In this document: positions 6,434 to 14,159 of the stretch, piece by piece
Numbering within the stretch: the first letter of the stretch is position 1
Layout of the letters: each line of letters begins with the position of its first letter
NCBI GenBank assembly: GCA_002359465.1
Contig: DENA01000009.1
Span: 55,404 to 84,722 of the forward strand
Direction: 5' to 3'
DNA from: Ruminococcaceae bacterium UBA2656
GTDB lineage: Bacteria > Bacillota > Clostridia > Oscillospirales > Acutalibacteraceae
Length of the DNA: 29,319 nt
The notes under the pieces: model-generated
The model's input: only the letters and a program-made list of their open reading frames with translations
Database searches by the model: none
What the model was told of the DNA's origin: nothing
Program-made: the position numbers and the translations under genes

Positions 6434-8286
6434 CTTCTTTCCTCATCCGGGTGGAAATAATCGAAAAGCTTCTGTGCCGCCGGCTTCGTCATGCCCGGCG
6501 CGGAGGCAAGCTCCTCCAAATCCGCATTTCCGATTGCCTTCATCGTTTTAAAATGCTTTAAAAGCGCTTTTGCACGGGTTTGCCCCACGCCCTCAACGGA
6601 GGTAAGCACAGAGGATATCGTTGTCTTTTTGCGCGCCTGCCTGTGGTATCCGATGGCAAAACGGTGCACTTCATCCTGAATGGAGGAAACCAGTGTAAAC
6701 GCCTTGCGGCTGGAATTGATGGCGATTTCTCCCCCGTCGAACGCAATGGCCCTCGTACGGTGTTTGTCGTCCTTGACCATACCGAAAAGAGGAATGGCCA
6801 GACCAGCAGCTTCCAGTATGGGCCTGACCGCGCCGACATGGCCTTTACCGCCGTCAAGCAGAATCAGATCCGGCAGCCTGCCGAAGCCTTCGGTAATATT
6901 CTTTCCCTTCGCATCAAAATATTCCTGAAAACGGCGCTCAATGACCTCCTGCATGGAAGCGTAATCGTCCTGCCCCACAACCGATTTGATCTTAAATTTG
7001 CGGTAAGCGGATTTCAGCGGTCTTCCGTTTTCAAAAACAACCATGCCCGCCACATTTTCACTGCCGGCAAGGTTTGAGATATCGTAGGACTCGATATAGA
7101 GCGGGGGCTGTTCCAGGCCCAGAAGCCTGCCCAGCTCATCCAGCGCGGAGGCTTCCCGCACCGTCCGCCCCGTGGCCTGAGCCACCTGCTCCGCCGCGTT
7201 GTTGCGGCACATTTCCACCAGCCGGGCCTGCTCTCCCTTTTGGGGGACGGAGACCGTTACCTTTTTTCCCGCCTTCTGCGTCAGCCATTCCCCCAGAAGC
7301 TCCGTATTTTCAGCCGGGCCGTCCAGACAGACACGCGGCGGAATCCGGTCGCGCATGGAGTAATAGCGTTCAATAAACTCGCCGCGGGCAGCTTTGGGGT
7401 TGCCCGTTTCACCCATTAAAAAAGTTTCGCGGTCGCAAAGACGGCCGTTGAGAAAACGGAAAACTTCGAAACAGCTTGTTTCAGCACCCTGCGCCAGCGC
7501 GATCACGTCCTGTTCCGGCACGCGCGCCGCCACTACCTTCTGACGGTCGCTCATGCGTTTAATCGCAGTGAGGCGGTCACGGATGCGGGCCGCGCGTTCA
7601 AACTCCAGAGCTTCGGCGGCTTCGTTCATCTTTTTTTCCAGTTCACGCATACTCTTTGCGCTGCCGCCGCGCAGAAAATCGATCGCTTCCTCCACATACT
7701 CATTGTACTCCTGCTCGCTGATTTTCCCGCGGCACGGCGCGCAGCACTGTTTGATATAATAATTCAGGCACGGCCTTGCCTTGCCGATATCCTGCGGAAA
7801 TCTGCGCGAACAGGATGGCAGACGGAAGATTTTCAGCGCTTCGTCTATGGACTCTTTGGTAGCCCATGAGCTGACGTAGGGTCCGATATAGTTCGCGCCG
7901 TCGTCAAGGATTTGCTTTGCTTCCGAAATTCTGGGCCACGGCCCGGGCGTTACCTTAATATAATGGTAACCCTTGTCGTCCTTTAACAGAATATTGTATT
8001 TAGGCGTATGCTGCTTGATCAGGCTGCACTCCAGCACAAGAGCCTCGAACTCGCTGTCCGTCAGAATATATTCGAAATATTCCACATTGCTGACCATGCG
8101 GCGTACTTTGTCGTCATGATTTTTTTCGGACCCAAAATACTGGCTGACGCGGTTTTTCAGCGCCTTTGCCTTGCCGATATAAATAATTTTTCCCGACTTG
8201 TCGTGCATAATATAGACGCCGGGGCTGAGCGGAAGGCGCATGGCGCGGCTTCTGAGCTCCTTGATATGTTTCTCATGATCTGTCAT
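6430..8286 (-). CDS. uvrC: Excinuclease ABC subunit C
   Basis: 618 residues. UvrC makes the two incisions in UvrABC nucleotide excision repair. Domains in order: GIY-YIG nuclease (GVYIMHD 23-29, YIGKA 36-40); a cysteine-rich part with C159, C173, C181 and C185 placed like the iron-sulfur cluster of UvrC; UVR domain (about 213-245, LEFERAARIRDRL); RNase H-like nuclease with YDISN (401-405) and LLDGGKG (476-482); and a C-terminal helix-hairpin-helix pair (about 563-615). The ATG at 8286 has AAGGAGG 5 bases upstream, so the 19 upstream in-frame residues are not used. It sits behind the HPr gene and its terminator; I see no clear promoter of its own. Confidence 0.97.
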   Translation of the reverse strand: MTDHEKHIKELRSRAMRLPLSPGVYIMHDKSGKIIYIGKAKALKNRVSQYFGSEKNHDDKVRRMVSNVEYFEYILTDSEFEALVLECSLIKQHTPKYNILLKDDKGYHYIKVTPGPWPRISEAKQILDDGANYIGPYVSSWATKESIDEALKIFRLPSCSRRFPQDIGKARPCLNYYIKQCCAPCRGKISEQEYNEYVEEAIDFLRGGSAKSMRELEKKMNEAAEALEFERAARIRDRLTAIKRMSDRQKVVAARVPEQDVIALAQGAETSCFEVFRFLNGRLCDRETFLMGETGNPKAARGEFIERYYSMRDRIPPRVCLDGPAENTELLGEWLTQKAGKKVTVSVPQKGEQARLVEMCRNNAAEQVAQATGRTVREASALDELGRLLGLEQPPLYIESYDISNLAGSENVAGMVVFENGRPLKSAYRKFKIKSVVGQDDYASMQEVIERRFQEYFDAKGKNITEGFGRLPDLILLDGGKGHVGAVRPILEAAGLAIPLFGMVKDDKHRTRAIAFDGGEIAINSSRKAFTLVSSIQDEVHRFAIGYHRQARKKTTISSVLTSVEGVGQTRAKALLKHFKTMKAIGNADLEELASAPGMTKPAAQKLFDYFHPDEERS

Positions 8287-8341
8287 GGTACCCTCCTTCA
8301 CTACGCAACCCGGAGCGGAAGAACAGACGGGTCGTAAATAC

Positions 8342-8369
8342 AAAAAAGCACCGCCGGTTAAGCGGTGCT
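8342..8369 (-). terminator. Intrinsic terminator after the HPr gene
   Basis: On the minus strand an 8-bp perfect stem (AGCACCGC / GCGGTGCT, 7-base loop) is followed by TTTTTTG. It lies between ptsH and uvrC. uvrC would then need read-through or a promoter not recognised here. Confidence 0.88.
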
Positions 8370-8384
8370 ATTGGGCAGAACAAT

Positions 8385-8648
8385 TTACTCGGTAAAACCG
8401 GACTGAACCAACTCGACAAGGCTGTTTACCGCCTCTTCCTCATCCGTGCCGTCTGCAATAATCCGGATGGTGGTGCCGCCGACGATGCCAAGCGATAATA
8501 CGCCCAGCAGGCTTTTCGCGTTTACGCGCCTTTCCTCTTTCTCCACCCAAATGGAGGCTTTGTATTCATTTGCTTTTTGAATAAAAAATGTAGCCGGACG
8601 CGCGTGAAGGCCCACTTGATTCTGAACCAGTACTTCTTTAACACACAT
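8385..8648 (-). CDS. ptsH: HPr phosphocarrier protein
   Basis: 87 residues, the exact length of Bacillus HPr. HPr carries phosphate from Enzyme I to sugar-specific Enzyme II proteins, and in Firmicutes it is also a regulator when phosphorylated on Ser46. Here the catalytic His15 is in GLHARPAT and the regulatory Ser46 is in NAKSLLGVLSLGI, so both functions look intact. The ATG at 8648 aligns with homologues and has AGGAG 11 bases upstream. Enzyme I (ptsI) is not next to it, a common arrangement in clostridia. Confidence 0.93.
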   Translation of the reverse strand: MCVKEVLVQNQVGLHARPATFFIQKANEYKASIWVEKEERRVNAKSLLGVLSLGIVGGTTIRIIADGTDEEEAVNSLVELVQSGFTE

Positions 8649-8736
8649 AACTTCATTCACTCCTAAACAGAAAATCATTACCGTTTAATAAACAACCAAT
8701 ATTAATTAAAGTTCGTTATCTTATAGATTCAAAGCT

Positions 8737-8764
8737 ATTATATCACAATTCAGCATACCGTCAA
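8737..8764 (-). promoter_or_regulatory. Sigma-A promoter of ptsH
   Basis: -35 TTGACG (8759-8764), 16-base spacer, -10 TATAAT (8737-8742) on the minus strand. The rest of the 8649-8886 gap, including the region after trmD, shows no gene and no strong hairpin. Confidence 0.8.
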
Positions 8765-8886
8765 CTAAATAAAAAAACTTTGGATTGATGACTGAATTGG
8801 GAGGATTATGTTTGGCCTTGTGTTGTGCAATGTGCCATAAATGTTGAAAACTTTTGTTTCCTCTGCTATACTATTCCCGTTTTTCC

Positions 8887-9663
8887 TTACGGTAATCCCC
8901 CATCTTCTCCTTTGATTTCGAGCTTTTTCGCTTCACTGAGCAGTTTAGCCAGAAACTCCTTGTCCTCTTTTGTCAATTCGGCGGCTTCCAGCATATCCGG
9001 CCGTTTCAGAAGGGTGCGCAGAATCGACTGTTCCCGACGCCATTTCCGCACATTTTCATGATGCCCGGTCATCAGTTCGTCGGGTACCTTGATTCCCCGC
9101 CACACTGCCGGTCTGGTATACTGCGGATATTCCAGAAGAGAGTGGAAATGGCTTTCTTCCTGAAAGCACTCTTCGTCGGAAAGGACGCCGTCGATCATCC
9201 GGCAGACCGAGTCCGCCAGCACAAGCGCCGGAAGCTCACCGCCGGTAAGGACGTAATCCCCGATGGAGATTTCCTCATCCACATACTGATCGATGATACG
9301 TTCGTCAATTCCCTCGTAGTGGCCGCAGAGCAGCGCAAGATTCGGAAACTGTGCCAGTTCCTTCACACGCTGCTGGGTCAGGGTCTTTCCCTGCGGGGAC
9401 AGGTAAATAAGATGCGGCTTCCGCCCAAGCTGTTCGATTAAATTGTCTATGCACAGAGCAATCGGCTCAGCCATGAGCAGCATGCCCATGCCGCCGCCGA
9501 AGGGAGCGTCGTCAACTCTGTTATGTTTATCATATGCAAAATCACGGATTTGGTGGCAGGAAACCTCGATCGCTCCCTTTTTGCGCGCCCGCCCGATAAT
9601 GCTTTCGGACATGACCGCCTCGCACATATCGGGGAAAAGAGTGAGAAAATCAATCCGCATCAT
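8887..9663 (-). CDS. trmD: tRNA (guanine(37)-N1)-methyltransferase TrmD
   Basis: 258 residues. TrmD methylates N1 of G37 next to the anticodon, which prevents frameshifting. It is a SPOUT-class enzyme with a knotted SAM site. The signature runs from YLSPQGKTLTQQ through LLCGHYEGIDERI to EISIGDYVLTGGELPA. The start at 9663 (the first of two adjacent ATGs) has AGGGGG 7 bases upstream; the 13 upstream in-frame residues are not used. It overlaps the end of rimM by 14 bases. In many Firmicutes rplS follows; here no gene follows before the HPr promoter. Confidence 0.97.
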   Translation of the reverse strand: MMRIDFLTLFPDMCEAVMSESIIGRARKKGAIEVSCHQIRDFAYDKHNRVDDAPFGGGMGMLLMAEPIALCIDNLIEQLGRKPHLIYLSPQGKTLTQQRVKELAQFPNLALLCGHYEGIDERIIDQYVDEEISIGDYVLTGGELPALVLADSVCRMIDGVLSDEECFQEESHFHSLLEYPQYTRPAVWRGIKVPDELMTGHHENVRKWRREQSILRTLLKRPDMLEAAELTKEDKEFLAKLLSEAKKLEIKGEDGGLP

Positions 9664-10165
9664 CAAAAATCCCCCTAAGCGGCCGTATCTGCATTTTACC
9701 ATTTGTAATATTAATATCTATAATTACTTCCGGTATTGCCGGAATCAAATAATTCTTCTTATCCTCCGACGTAATCTGATAGACGTCGTTTGCACCGGTG
9801 CGCATAATTTCGGTCAATGTGCCGTAATAAATGCAGGTGTCGGCGTCAAAGACCTCCAGCCCGACCAGGTCCTGCATAAAATACCGCCCCTGCTCCAGTT
9901 TTGCGTCATCACGGCTGATATAGATAATTCTGCCGCGCAGCGTGTCACCCTGCTCAATAGTATCAATCCCCTTCAGCTTTAAAAGCAGCTGCGTTTTGTG
10001 GACACGCGAAGAAGAGACATCCAGCTTTTGAGCGCCTTTATCCCAATACAGCGTTTTGAACTGAGCCAGAAACTCGGCCGAGTCACACCAGGGGTCAACG
10101 CGCAGTTCCCCCTGAAGGCCATGCGTTCCCACAATTTTGCCCGCCTCCAAAAACTGATTCAACAT
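9650..10165 (-). CDS. rimM: Ribosome maturation factor RimM
   Basis: 171 residues. RimM binds the 30S subunit and protein S19 during maturation of the 16S head domain. The N-terminal beta-barrel begins LEAGKIVGTHGLQGELRV, typical of the family. The C-terminal PRC-barrel part is around DLVGLEVFDADTCIYYGTLTEI and ends YLIPAIPEVIIDINI. The ATG at 10165 is preferred over one at 10177 because GGAGG lies 5 bases before it, inside the longer frame. It is coupled to trmD by overlap. The expected upstream partner khpA is separated from it by folT. Confidence 0.95.
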   Translation of the reverse strand: MLNQFLEAGKIVGTHGLQGELRVDPWCDSAEFLAQFKTLYWDKGAQKLDVSSSRVHKTQLLLKLKGIDTIEQGDTLRGRIIYISRDDAKLEQGRYFMQDLVGLEVFDADTCIYYGTLTEIMRTGANDVYQITSEDKKNYLIPAIPEVIIDINITNGKMQIRPLRGIFDDAD

Positions 10166-10247
10166 AATATCCTCCATGAAAATATTGGATTCCCATTAAT
10201 GAATTCCTTACACCGCCTGAGCCATTCCACACCGAATTCACAGCAGC

Positions 10248-10802
10248 CTACCGCGTTTTTTTCAGGCGGAAAACAGGGAGTTTCTGAATAAACTTGATTA
10301 AGGTGTAAAGCATGGTTACATTAATCGGGAGTAAAATTAAATTCGTCACGATGCGTACGGAGAGAACCGCAAGAAAGGCCTGTCCATACATTATGGAAAG
10401 CCACAGCGAATTCAGCAGATAATTTACAAGAAGCATCACGATGGTATTCGCGGCCAAAACCCGCCACACCGTCACCGGCTTCTTATAAAGAATGAGTCCG
10501 TAAATGAACCCGGAAAGAATGGCATTCAGGGTAAATCCGGGGAAAAAAGGGCCGGACGGGCGAAGCATGTAGTTGACAATGTCCCCGACAGCTCCCACGA
10601 TACCGCCGACCACCGGGCCGTACAGTATTCCCGACACTGCCATGGCCAGAAGGGAAAACCTGATTTGCAGAATATTGGAAATGACAATGGTCAAAAGTCC
10701 CAAAACGGCATTCAAGGCGATCAGCAGCCCGCACACTGCAATGGTCGTTACATTTTTCAGCTCATGTACGGATGATTTAACGGAATGAAAAGAAAAACTC
10801 AA
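10248..10802 (-). CDS. folT: Folate-family ECF transporter substrate-binding (S) component
   Basis: 184 residues, very hydrophobic, with about six membrane segments. ECF transporters import vitamins using a shared energising module (EcfA, EcfA', EcfT) encoded elsewhere; the S component binds the vitamin. The stretch RFSLLAMAVSGILYGPVVGG and the later RPSGPFFPGFTLNAILSGFIYG are typical of folate-specific S components. The start is a TTG at 10802 with GGAGG 8 bases upstream. The gene sits between khpA and rimM, which are normally adjacent. The tetrahydrofolate riboswitch in its leader independently supports folate as substrate. Confidence 0.92.
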   Translation of the reverse strand: MSFSFHSVKSSVHELKNVTTIAVCGLLIALNAVLGLLTIVISNILQIRFSLLAMAVSGILYGPVVGGIVGAVGDIVNYMLRPSGPFFPGFTLNAILSGFIYGLILYKKPVTVWRVLAANTIVMLLVNYLLNSLWLSIMYGQAFLAVLSVRIVTNLILLPINVTMLYTLIKFIQKLPVFRLKKTR

Positions 10803-10810
10803 AGAAACTA

Positions 10811-10851
10811 CCTCCTTTTATGTTGTATATTCATCTGCTACATAAAAGAGG
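10811..10851 (-). promoter_or_regulatory. Shine-Dalgarno-sequestering hairpin of folT
   Basis: On the minus strand CCTCTTTTATGT pairs with ACATAAAAGGAGG, which contains the folT ribosome site (10811-10815), with one bulged base. This is a plausible off-state of the riboswitch: translation of folT is blocked when the hairpin forms. No T run follows, so control of translation is more likely than termination. Confidence 0.7.
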
Positions 10852-10866
10852 CATTCCTCAGAGTAT

Positions 10867-10965
10867 GCAGCAGCGGGATGCGAATTTTGTACCGCAAGTT
10901 TCCTTTTCGTCCGTCTGACAACTCCCCGTTCAGGCGGCACTTAACGCACAAAATTCTACTCTGCC
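10867..10965 (-). ncRNA. Tetrahydrofolate (THF) riboswitch
   Basis: About 99 nt on the minus strand, ending about 65 bases before the folT TTG. It begins GGCAGAGTAG and contains the highly conserved GCGTTAAGTG, then TGAACGGGG, ACGAAAAGGAAACTT and GCGG. It ends GCATCCCGCTGCTGC. ATTTTGT and ACAAAAT form P2, AAG-GAAA-CTT a small hairpin, GGGG/CCC the likely pseudoknot, and GCAG/CTGC the closing P1. These fit the THF aptamer found before folT genes in Firmicutes. Binding of reduced folate would lower folT expression. Confidence 0.93.
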
Positions 10966-10984
10966 ATGGTTTGTGTAATTTTTC

Positions 10985-11001
10985 GCCCCGTTACGCGGGG
11001 C
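10985..11001 (-). other. Short GC-rich hairpin upstream of the THF riboswitch
   Basis: Perfect 6-bp inverted repeat GCCCCG / CGGGGC with a 5-base loop, between the khpA terminator and the riboswitch. No T run follows on either strand. No promoter for folT was recognised in this interval. Confidence 0.4.
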
Positions 11002-11017
11002 CTCGTGCTTCTACAAA

Positions 11018-11049
11018 GCAGGGCCGCAACAGCACAGTTGCAGCCCTGC
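11018..11049 (-). terminator. Probable terminator after khpA
   Basis: On the minus strand GCAGGGC-TGCAAC pairs with GTTGC-GGCCCTGC, giving a long GC-rich stem 8 bases after the khpA stop. The T run after it (TTTGT) is short, so termination may be partial and folT-rimM-trmD may still receive read-through from ffh. Confidence 0.65.
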
Positions 11050-11057
11050 TTGAATGC

Positions 11058-11291
11058 TCAGTCAATTTCAACGGATACTTTCCCGTTGTTGCGGGTAGCG
11101 GCGGCGCGCATGACAATGCGAATCGCTTTGGCAATGCGGCCCTGCTTGCCGATCACTCTGCCCATGTCGTCTTCGGCAACGTGCAGATGATAAACAACGG
11201 TTCCCTCTTCGTTGGGCTCGTCAACATCCACCTGAACGGCGGAAGGGTTTTCGACCAGCCCCTGTGCAATCGCAATCAGCAGTTCTTTCAT
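11058..11291 (-). CDS. khpA: KH-domain RNA-binding protein KhpA (YlqC)
   Basis: 77 residues, the usual size. It is a single KH domain with the loop GxxG seen as GKQG in RVIGKQGRIAKAIRIVMRAAA. KhpA forms a dimer or pairs with KhpB/Jag and binds RNAs that affect cell division and envelope synthesis in Firmicutes. The ATG at 11291 has GGAGG 7 bases upstream. It follows rpsP by 16 bases in the conserved ffh-rpsP-khpA order. Confidence 0.95.
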   Translation of the reverse strand: MKELLIAIAQGLVENPSAVQVDVDEPNEEGTVVYHLHVAEDDMGRVIGKQGRIAKAIRIVMRAAATRNNGKVSVEID

Positions 11292-11307
11292 CGTTTAACC
11301 TCCGCGA

Positions 11308-11550
11308 TTACAGCACACCGTGACTCTTGAACAGAGATTTCACGGTATCTGTCGGCTGTGCGCCGTTAGCAATCCATTTCTTTGCCTTTTCAGCATCCAC
11401 TTTCACAACGGACGGCTCCTCGAGCGGATTGTAATAGCCGATTTCTTCAATAAAACGGCCGTCGCGCGGGAAGCGGGAATCTGCAACAACTATACGATAG
11501 AAAGGAGCTTTTTTTGCGCCCATTCTGCGTAATCTGATCTTTACTGACAT
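11308..11550 (-). CDS. rpsP: 30S ribosomal protein S16
   Basis: 80 residues. It matches the S16 signature from the first residues: [20 protein letters not shown], then [21 protein letters not shown]16 is an early-binding small-subunit protein that stabilises 16S rRNA folding. The start has GGAGGTGA 7 bases upstream, a strong site as expected for a ribosomal protein. It lies between ffh and khpA. Confidence 0.98.
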   Translation of the reverse strand: MSVKIRLRRMGAKKAPFYRIVVADSRFPRDGRFIEEIGYYNPLEEPSVVKVDAEKAKKWIANGAQPTDTVKSLFKSHGVL

Positions 11551-11617
11551 GATGTTTCACCTCCACAAATTGATCAATATCTTCACCAAAAGGGATTTCC
11601 TTCTTGGATGAATTCAG

Positions 11618-12943
11618 TTAAAACGGCATACCCATGCCGGAAAAGCGCCGCTTGCCGCGACCCTTGAGCTGTTTCATCAGCTTCTGCATCTGTTCAAGCT
11701 GCTTGATCAGACGGTTGACGTCCTCCACCTTCATTCCGCTGCCCGCGGCCATGCGCCGTTTGCGCGAAGGGTTGATGACGGACGGTTTGTTCCTCTCTTC
11801 GGGGGTCATGGAAAGGATAATCGCCGCAATGCGGTCCATCTGGCGGTCGTCGATGTCGACGTCCTTCAGCTGTTTATCCATACCGGGCATTTTGGAAAGC
11901 ACATTTTTCAGCGGCCCCATTTTTCTTACCTGAACCAGCTGATCCAGCAGATCGTTGAAATCAAACTTGTTCTGCATCAGCTTCTGGGCCGTTTTTTCCG
12001 CGGCTGCCTGGTCAAACTTGCTCTGTGCGTCCTCAATGAGCGTTAAAACGTCGCCCATGCCAAGGATTCGGGAAGCCATCCGGTCCGGATGGAAAACTTC
12101 AAGATCCTGTAATTTTTCGCCTGTACCGGCGAATTTAATCGGCTTGCCCGTTACCGCGCGCACAGAAAGCGCCGCGCCGCCGCGGGTGTCGCCGTCCAGC
12201 TTGGTCAGAATTACGCCGGTGATATTCAGCAGTTCGTCAAAGGTTTTTGCAACATTGACGGCCTCCTGACCGGTCATGGCGTCCACAACAAGCAGAATCT
12301 CGTGCGGGCCGATTTCCGTCTTGATATTTTTCAGCTCATCCATCAGGACTTCGTCAATCTGGAGACGGCCGGCGGTATCGATCAATACCATGTCGTTGCC
12401 GTAATCCTTCGCGTGCCTGATGGCGGCCTTGCAGATTTTGACAGGGTCTTCCTTGCCCATTTCAAAAACGGGAACTCCGGCGTTTTCCCCGACAACCTGC
12501 AGCTGTTTAATAGCGGCGGGGCGGTAGATATCGCAGGCGACCAGAAGGGGTCTGTGCCCTTTCTTTTTCAGCATCAGGCCAAGCTTGCCCGCGTGGGTAG
12601 TTTTGCCGGCGCCCTGCAGCCCACAGAGCATGATGATGGTGGGCGGTGAAGAGGGACTGGCGAGTTTTGCGTCGGTTCCGCCCATCAGAGAAGTCAGTTC
12701 CTCATTTACAATTTTAATAACCATCTGCGCCGGAGTCAGGCTTTGCATAACCTCCGCGCCGACGGCGCGCTCACTTACCGCTTTGGTAAAGTCTTTGGCA
12801 ACCTTATAGTTCACGTCGGCTTCCAGCAGAGCGAGGCGAACCTCGCGCATTGCCTCCTTGACGTCGGCCTCATTCAGTTTTCCTTTTGATTTCAGCCGTT
12901 TAAACGCAGCCGACAGCTTGTCGGCAAGACCTTCAAATGCCAA
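11618..12943 (-). CDS. ffh: Signal recognition particle protein Ffh
   Basis: 441 residues. Ffh binds 4.5S/6S RNA and signal peptides, and with FtsY delivers membrane proteins to the translocon. The N domain is followed by the GTPase G domain with GLQGAGKTT (108-116), DTAGRLQ and TKLDGDTRGGAA. The C-terminal M domain is methionine-rich and carries RKRRMAAGSG. The tail has GRGKRRFSGMGMPF. The start is TTG at 12943, with GGAGG 7 bases upstream; no ATG fits the conserved N-terminus MAFEGLADKL. It follows ylxM by 15 bases. Confidence 0.98.
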   Translation of the reverse strand: MAFEGLADKLSAAFKRLKSKGKLNEADVKEAMREVRLALLEADVNYKVAKDFTKAVSERAVGAEVMQSLTPAQMVIKIVNEELTSLMGGTDAKLASPSSPPTIIMLCGLQGAGKTTHAGKLGLMLKKKGHRPLLVACDIYRPAAIKQLQVVGENAGVPVFEMGKEDPVKICKAAIRHAKDYGNDMVLIDTAGRLQIDEVLMDELKNIKTEIGPHEILLVVDAMTGQEAVNVAKTFDELLNITGVILTKLDGDTRGGAALSVRAVTGKPIKFAGTGEKLQDLEVFHPDRMASRILGMGDVLTLIEDAQSKFDQAAAEKTAQKLMQNKFDFNDLLDQLVQVRKMGPLKNVLSKMPGMDKQLKDVDIDDRQMDRIAAIILSMTPEERNKPSVINPSRKRRMAAGSGMKVEDVNRLIKQLEQMQKLMKQLKGRGKRRFSGMGMPF

Positions 12944-12958
12944 TCGTGCCCCTCCTTC

Positions 12959-13321
12959 CTATTCACAGAGCTCCTGCGAGATATCCAGAATCAGCTTTGC
13001 ATTGTTTTCAAGCTCGTTGGAATATATATAATGATCGTTGTATTCCTTGATTTGCGCGGCGGCGGCGCCGATGCGCTCCAGACCGCTTCTCATTTCACGG
13101 AAACGGCGGGCCAAGCCCAGACGTTCCTCCATGTCCAAAAGCTGAAATTCGGCGCGCTTAATGGAATCGCGCACACCCTGACGGGTAATGCCCTGGTTGT
13201 CCGCAATTTCGGAAAGCGACAAATCCTCGTTGTAGTAATACTCAATTACCTCGCGCTGTTTGTCAGTCAGCATATCGCCGTAAAAATCAAGCAACAGCGA
13301 TATTTCGAGATTCTTCGACAT
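12959..13321 (-). CDS. ylxM: YlxM/UPF0122 helix-turn-helix protein
   Basis: 120 residues. YlxM is a small protein always found just before ffh in Firmicutes and is thought to assist the signal recognition particle. The sequence begins with the family pattern LLLDFYGDMLTDKQREVIEYYYNEDLS. It then has a sigma-70 region 4-like helix-turn-helix (LSEIADNQGITRQGVRDSIKRAE). The ATG at 13321 has GGAGGGG 6 bases upstream. It is the first gene after a perfect sigma-A promoter and heads the ffh operon. Confidence 0.95.
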   Translation of the reverse strand: MSKNLEISLLLDFYGDMLTDKQREVIEYYYNEDLSLSEIADNQGITRQGVRDSIKRAEFQLLDMEERLGLARRFREMRSGLERIGAAAAQIKEYNDHYIYSNELENNAKLILDISQELCE

Positions 13322-13341
13322 TCGCTACCCCTCCATTCAGC

Positions 13342-13364
13342 CTGTAAAGCGATTGACTTTACAG
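13342..13364 (-). promoter_or_regulatory. Perfect 8-bp inverted repeat at the start of the ylxM-ffh transcript
   Basis: Arms CTGTAAAG and CTTTACAG around a 7-base loop, beginning about 7 bases after the -10 box, so it falls at the predicted 5' end of the mRNA. It may be a stabilising 5' stem-loop or an operator. No T run follows, so it is not a terminator. Confidence 0.6.
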
Positions 13365-13370
13365 TTAGAG

Positions 13371-13399
13371 ATTATACAATAAAACGCGGCGCTTGTCAA
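13371..13399 (-). promoter_or_regulatory. Consensus sigma-A promoter of ylxM-ffh-rpsP-khpA
   Basis: Perfect -35 TTGACA (13394-13399), 17-base spacer, perfect -10 TATAAT (13371-13376) on the minus strand. The start codon of ylxM is 50 bases after the -10. Confidence 0.92.
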
Positions 13400-13402
13400 T
13401 AG

Positions 13403-13432
13403 GAAAAAAGGCCGCCGCACCGCGCTTTTTTA
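13403..13432 (-). terminator. Possible terminator between the ypmS-like gene and ylxM
   Basis: A GC-rich core is flanked by A6 and T6 runs, 18 bases after the ypmS-like stop. The A and T runs can pair, but the core pairs only imperfectly. Its position before the ylxM promoter supports a terminator; the structure alone is weak. Confidence 0.4.
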
Positions 13433-13449
13433 TTTTACCTGCACGCGTA

Positions 13450-14121
13450 TCAGAGCAGGGATTTCAGCTGTTCCTCAAGGTACTCCTTTAATTTGGACAT
13501 ATCCACAGAAAAGCTCAGAAAAAATTTCCCGTCCCGAACTTCCAGCCCGCTGATATTCCCCGGAGCGTCGTTCGGCATTTCGTAGCTGCCGAACATCTGG
13601 GGGGCAATATATAGAACGCCGCCCTGCTCTCTAACACCCTGCGGCAGTTTCTCTTTTACGCGCGGGAGCATCTGCGCGGGATTCACCGGCAGCCGGCCGA
13701 TTTTCATGGAGTTTACCGCAGCGCGGATTTCATTTTTCGTGCCGTCCCAGCCGACCGTCAGGTTTGTACTGACGCCCAGTTTGACTCCTTTATAGGTAAC
13801 AGGCAGATATGCGGCGACCGTATTGTCGCTGTTGACGGTAAGACGGACGCCCCGCACAGCGCTTTGTTTGCTCTGCGCAAGCTTTTGGCCCAGCATCGCG
13901 CCGGCCTCTTCACCGGTCAGTTGGGCGGGTTTTCCTGTTGCGGCGGCAGCGGCGATGGCAATTTTTGCGGAAGCGGCGGACGCATCCGTATTTCCGGCGA
14001 GGGGTTCGTTGGGGTCGCTCAGCACCATGGCGGACAGAACACCGATCACCGCCAGCAGCAAAACAAGCACGGATAAAACGATAGCCAGTGGCTTCCTGCC
14101 GCGTTTCCGGTTCTCTCTCAT
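13450..14121 (-). CDS. YpmS-like membrane-anchored protein
   Basis: 223 residues. A basic N-terminus (RENRKRGRKP) is followed by one membrane segment (about 12-34) and an extracytoplasmic domain, so it is a type II anchored protein. The domain pattern, with NLTVGWDGTKNEIRAAVNSMKIGRLPVNPAQMLPRVKEKLP, resembles the YpmS/DUF2140 family of unknown function. The ATG at 14121 has AGAGGGG 8 bases upstream; an in-frame ATG at 14151 has no ribosome site. An alanine-rich linker follows the membrane segment. It ends the long yqfC-to-mutS2 gene run. The family call is by pattern and is not certain. Confidence 0.8.
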   Translation of the reverse strand: MRENRKRGRKPLAIVLSVLVLLLAVIGVLSAMVLSDPNEPLAGNTDASAASAKIAIAAAAATGKPAQLTGEEAGAMLGQKLAQSKQSAVRGVRLTVNSDNTVAAYLPVTYKGVKLGVSTNLTVGWDGTKNEIRAAVNSMKIGRLPVNPAQMLPRVKEKLPQGVREQGGVLYIAPQMFGSYEMPNDAPGNISGLEVRDGKFFLSFSVDMSKLKEYLEEQLKSLL

Positions 14122-14159
14122 AGGAAATCCCCTCTCAGGTTTTATTCGCATTTTCGCTT

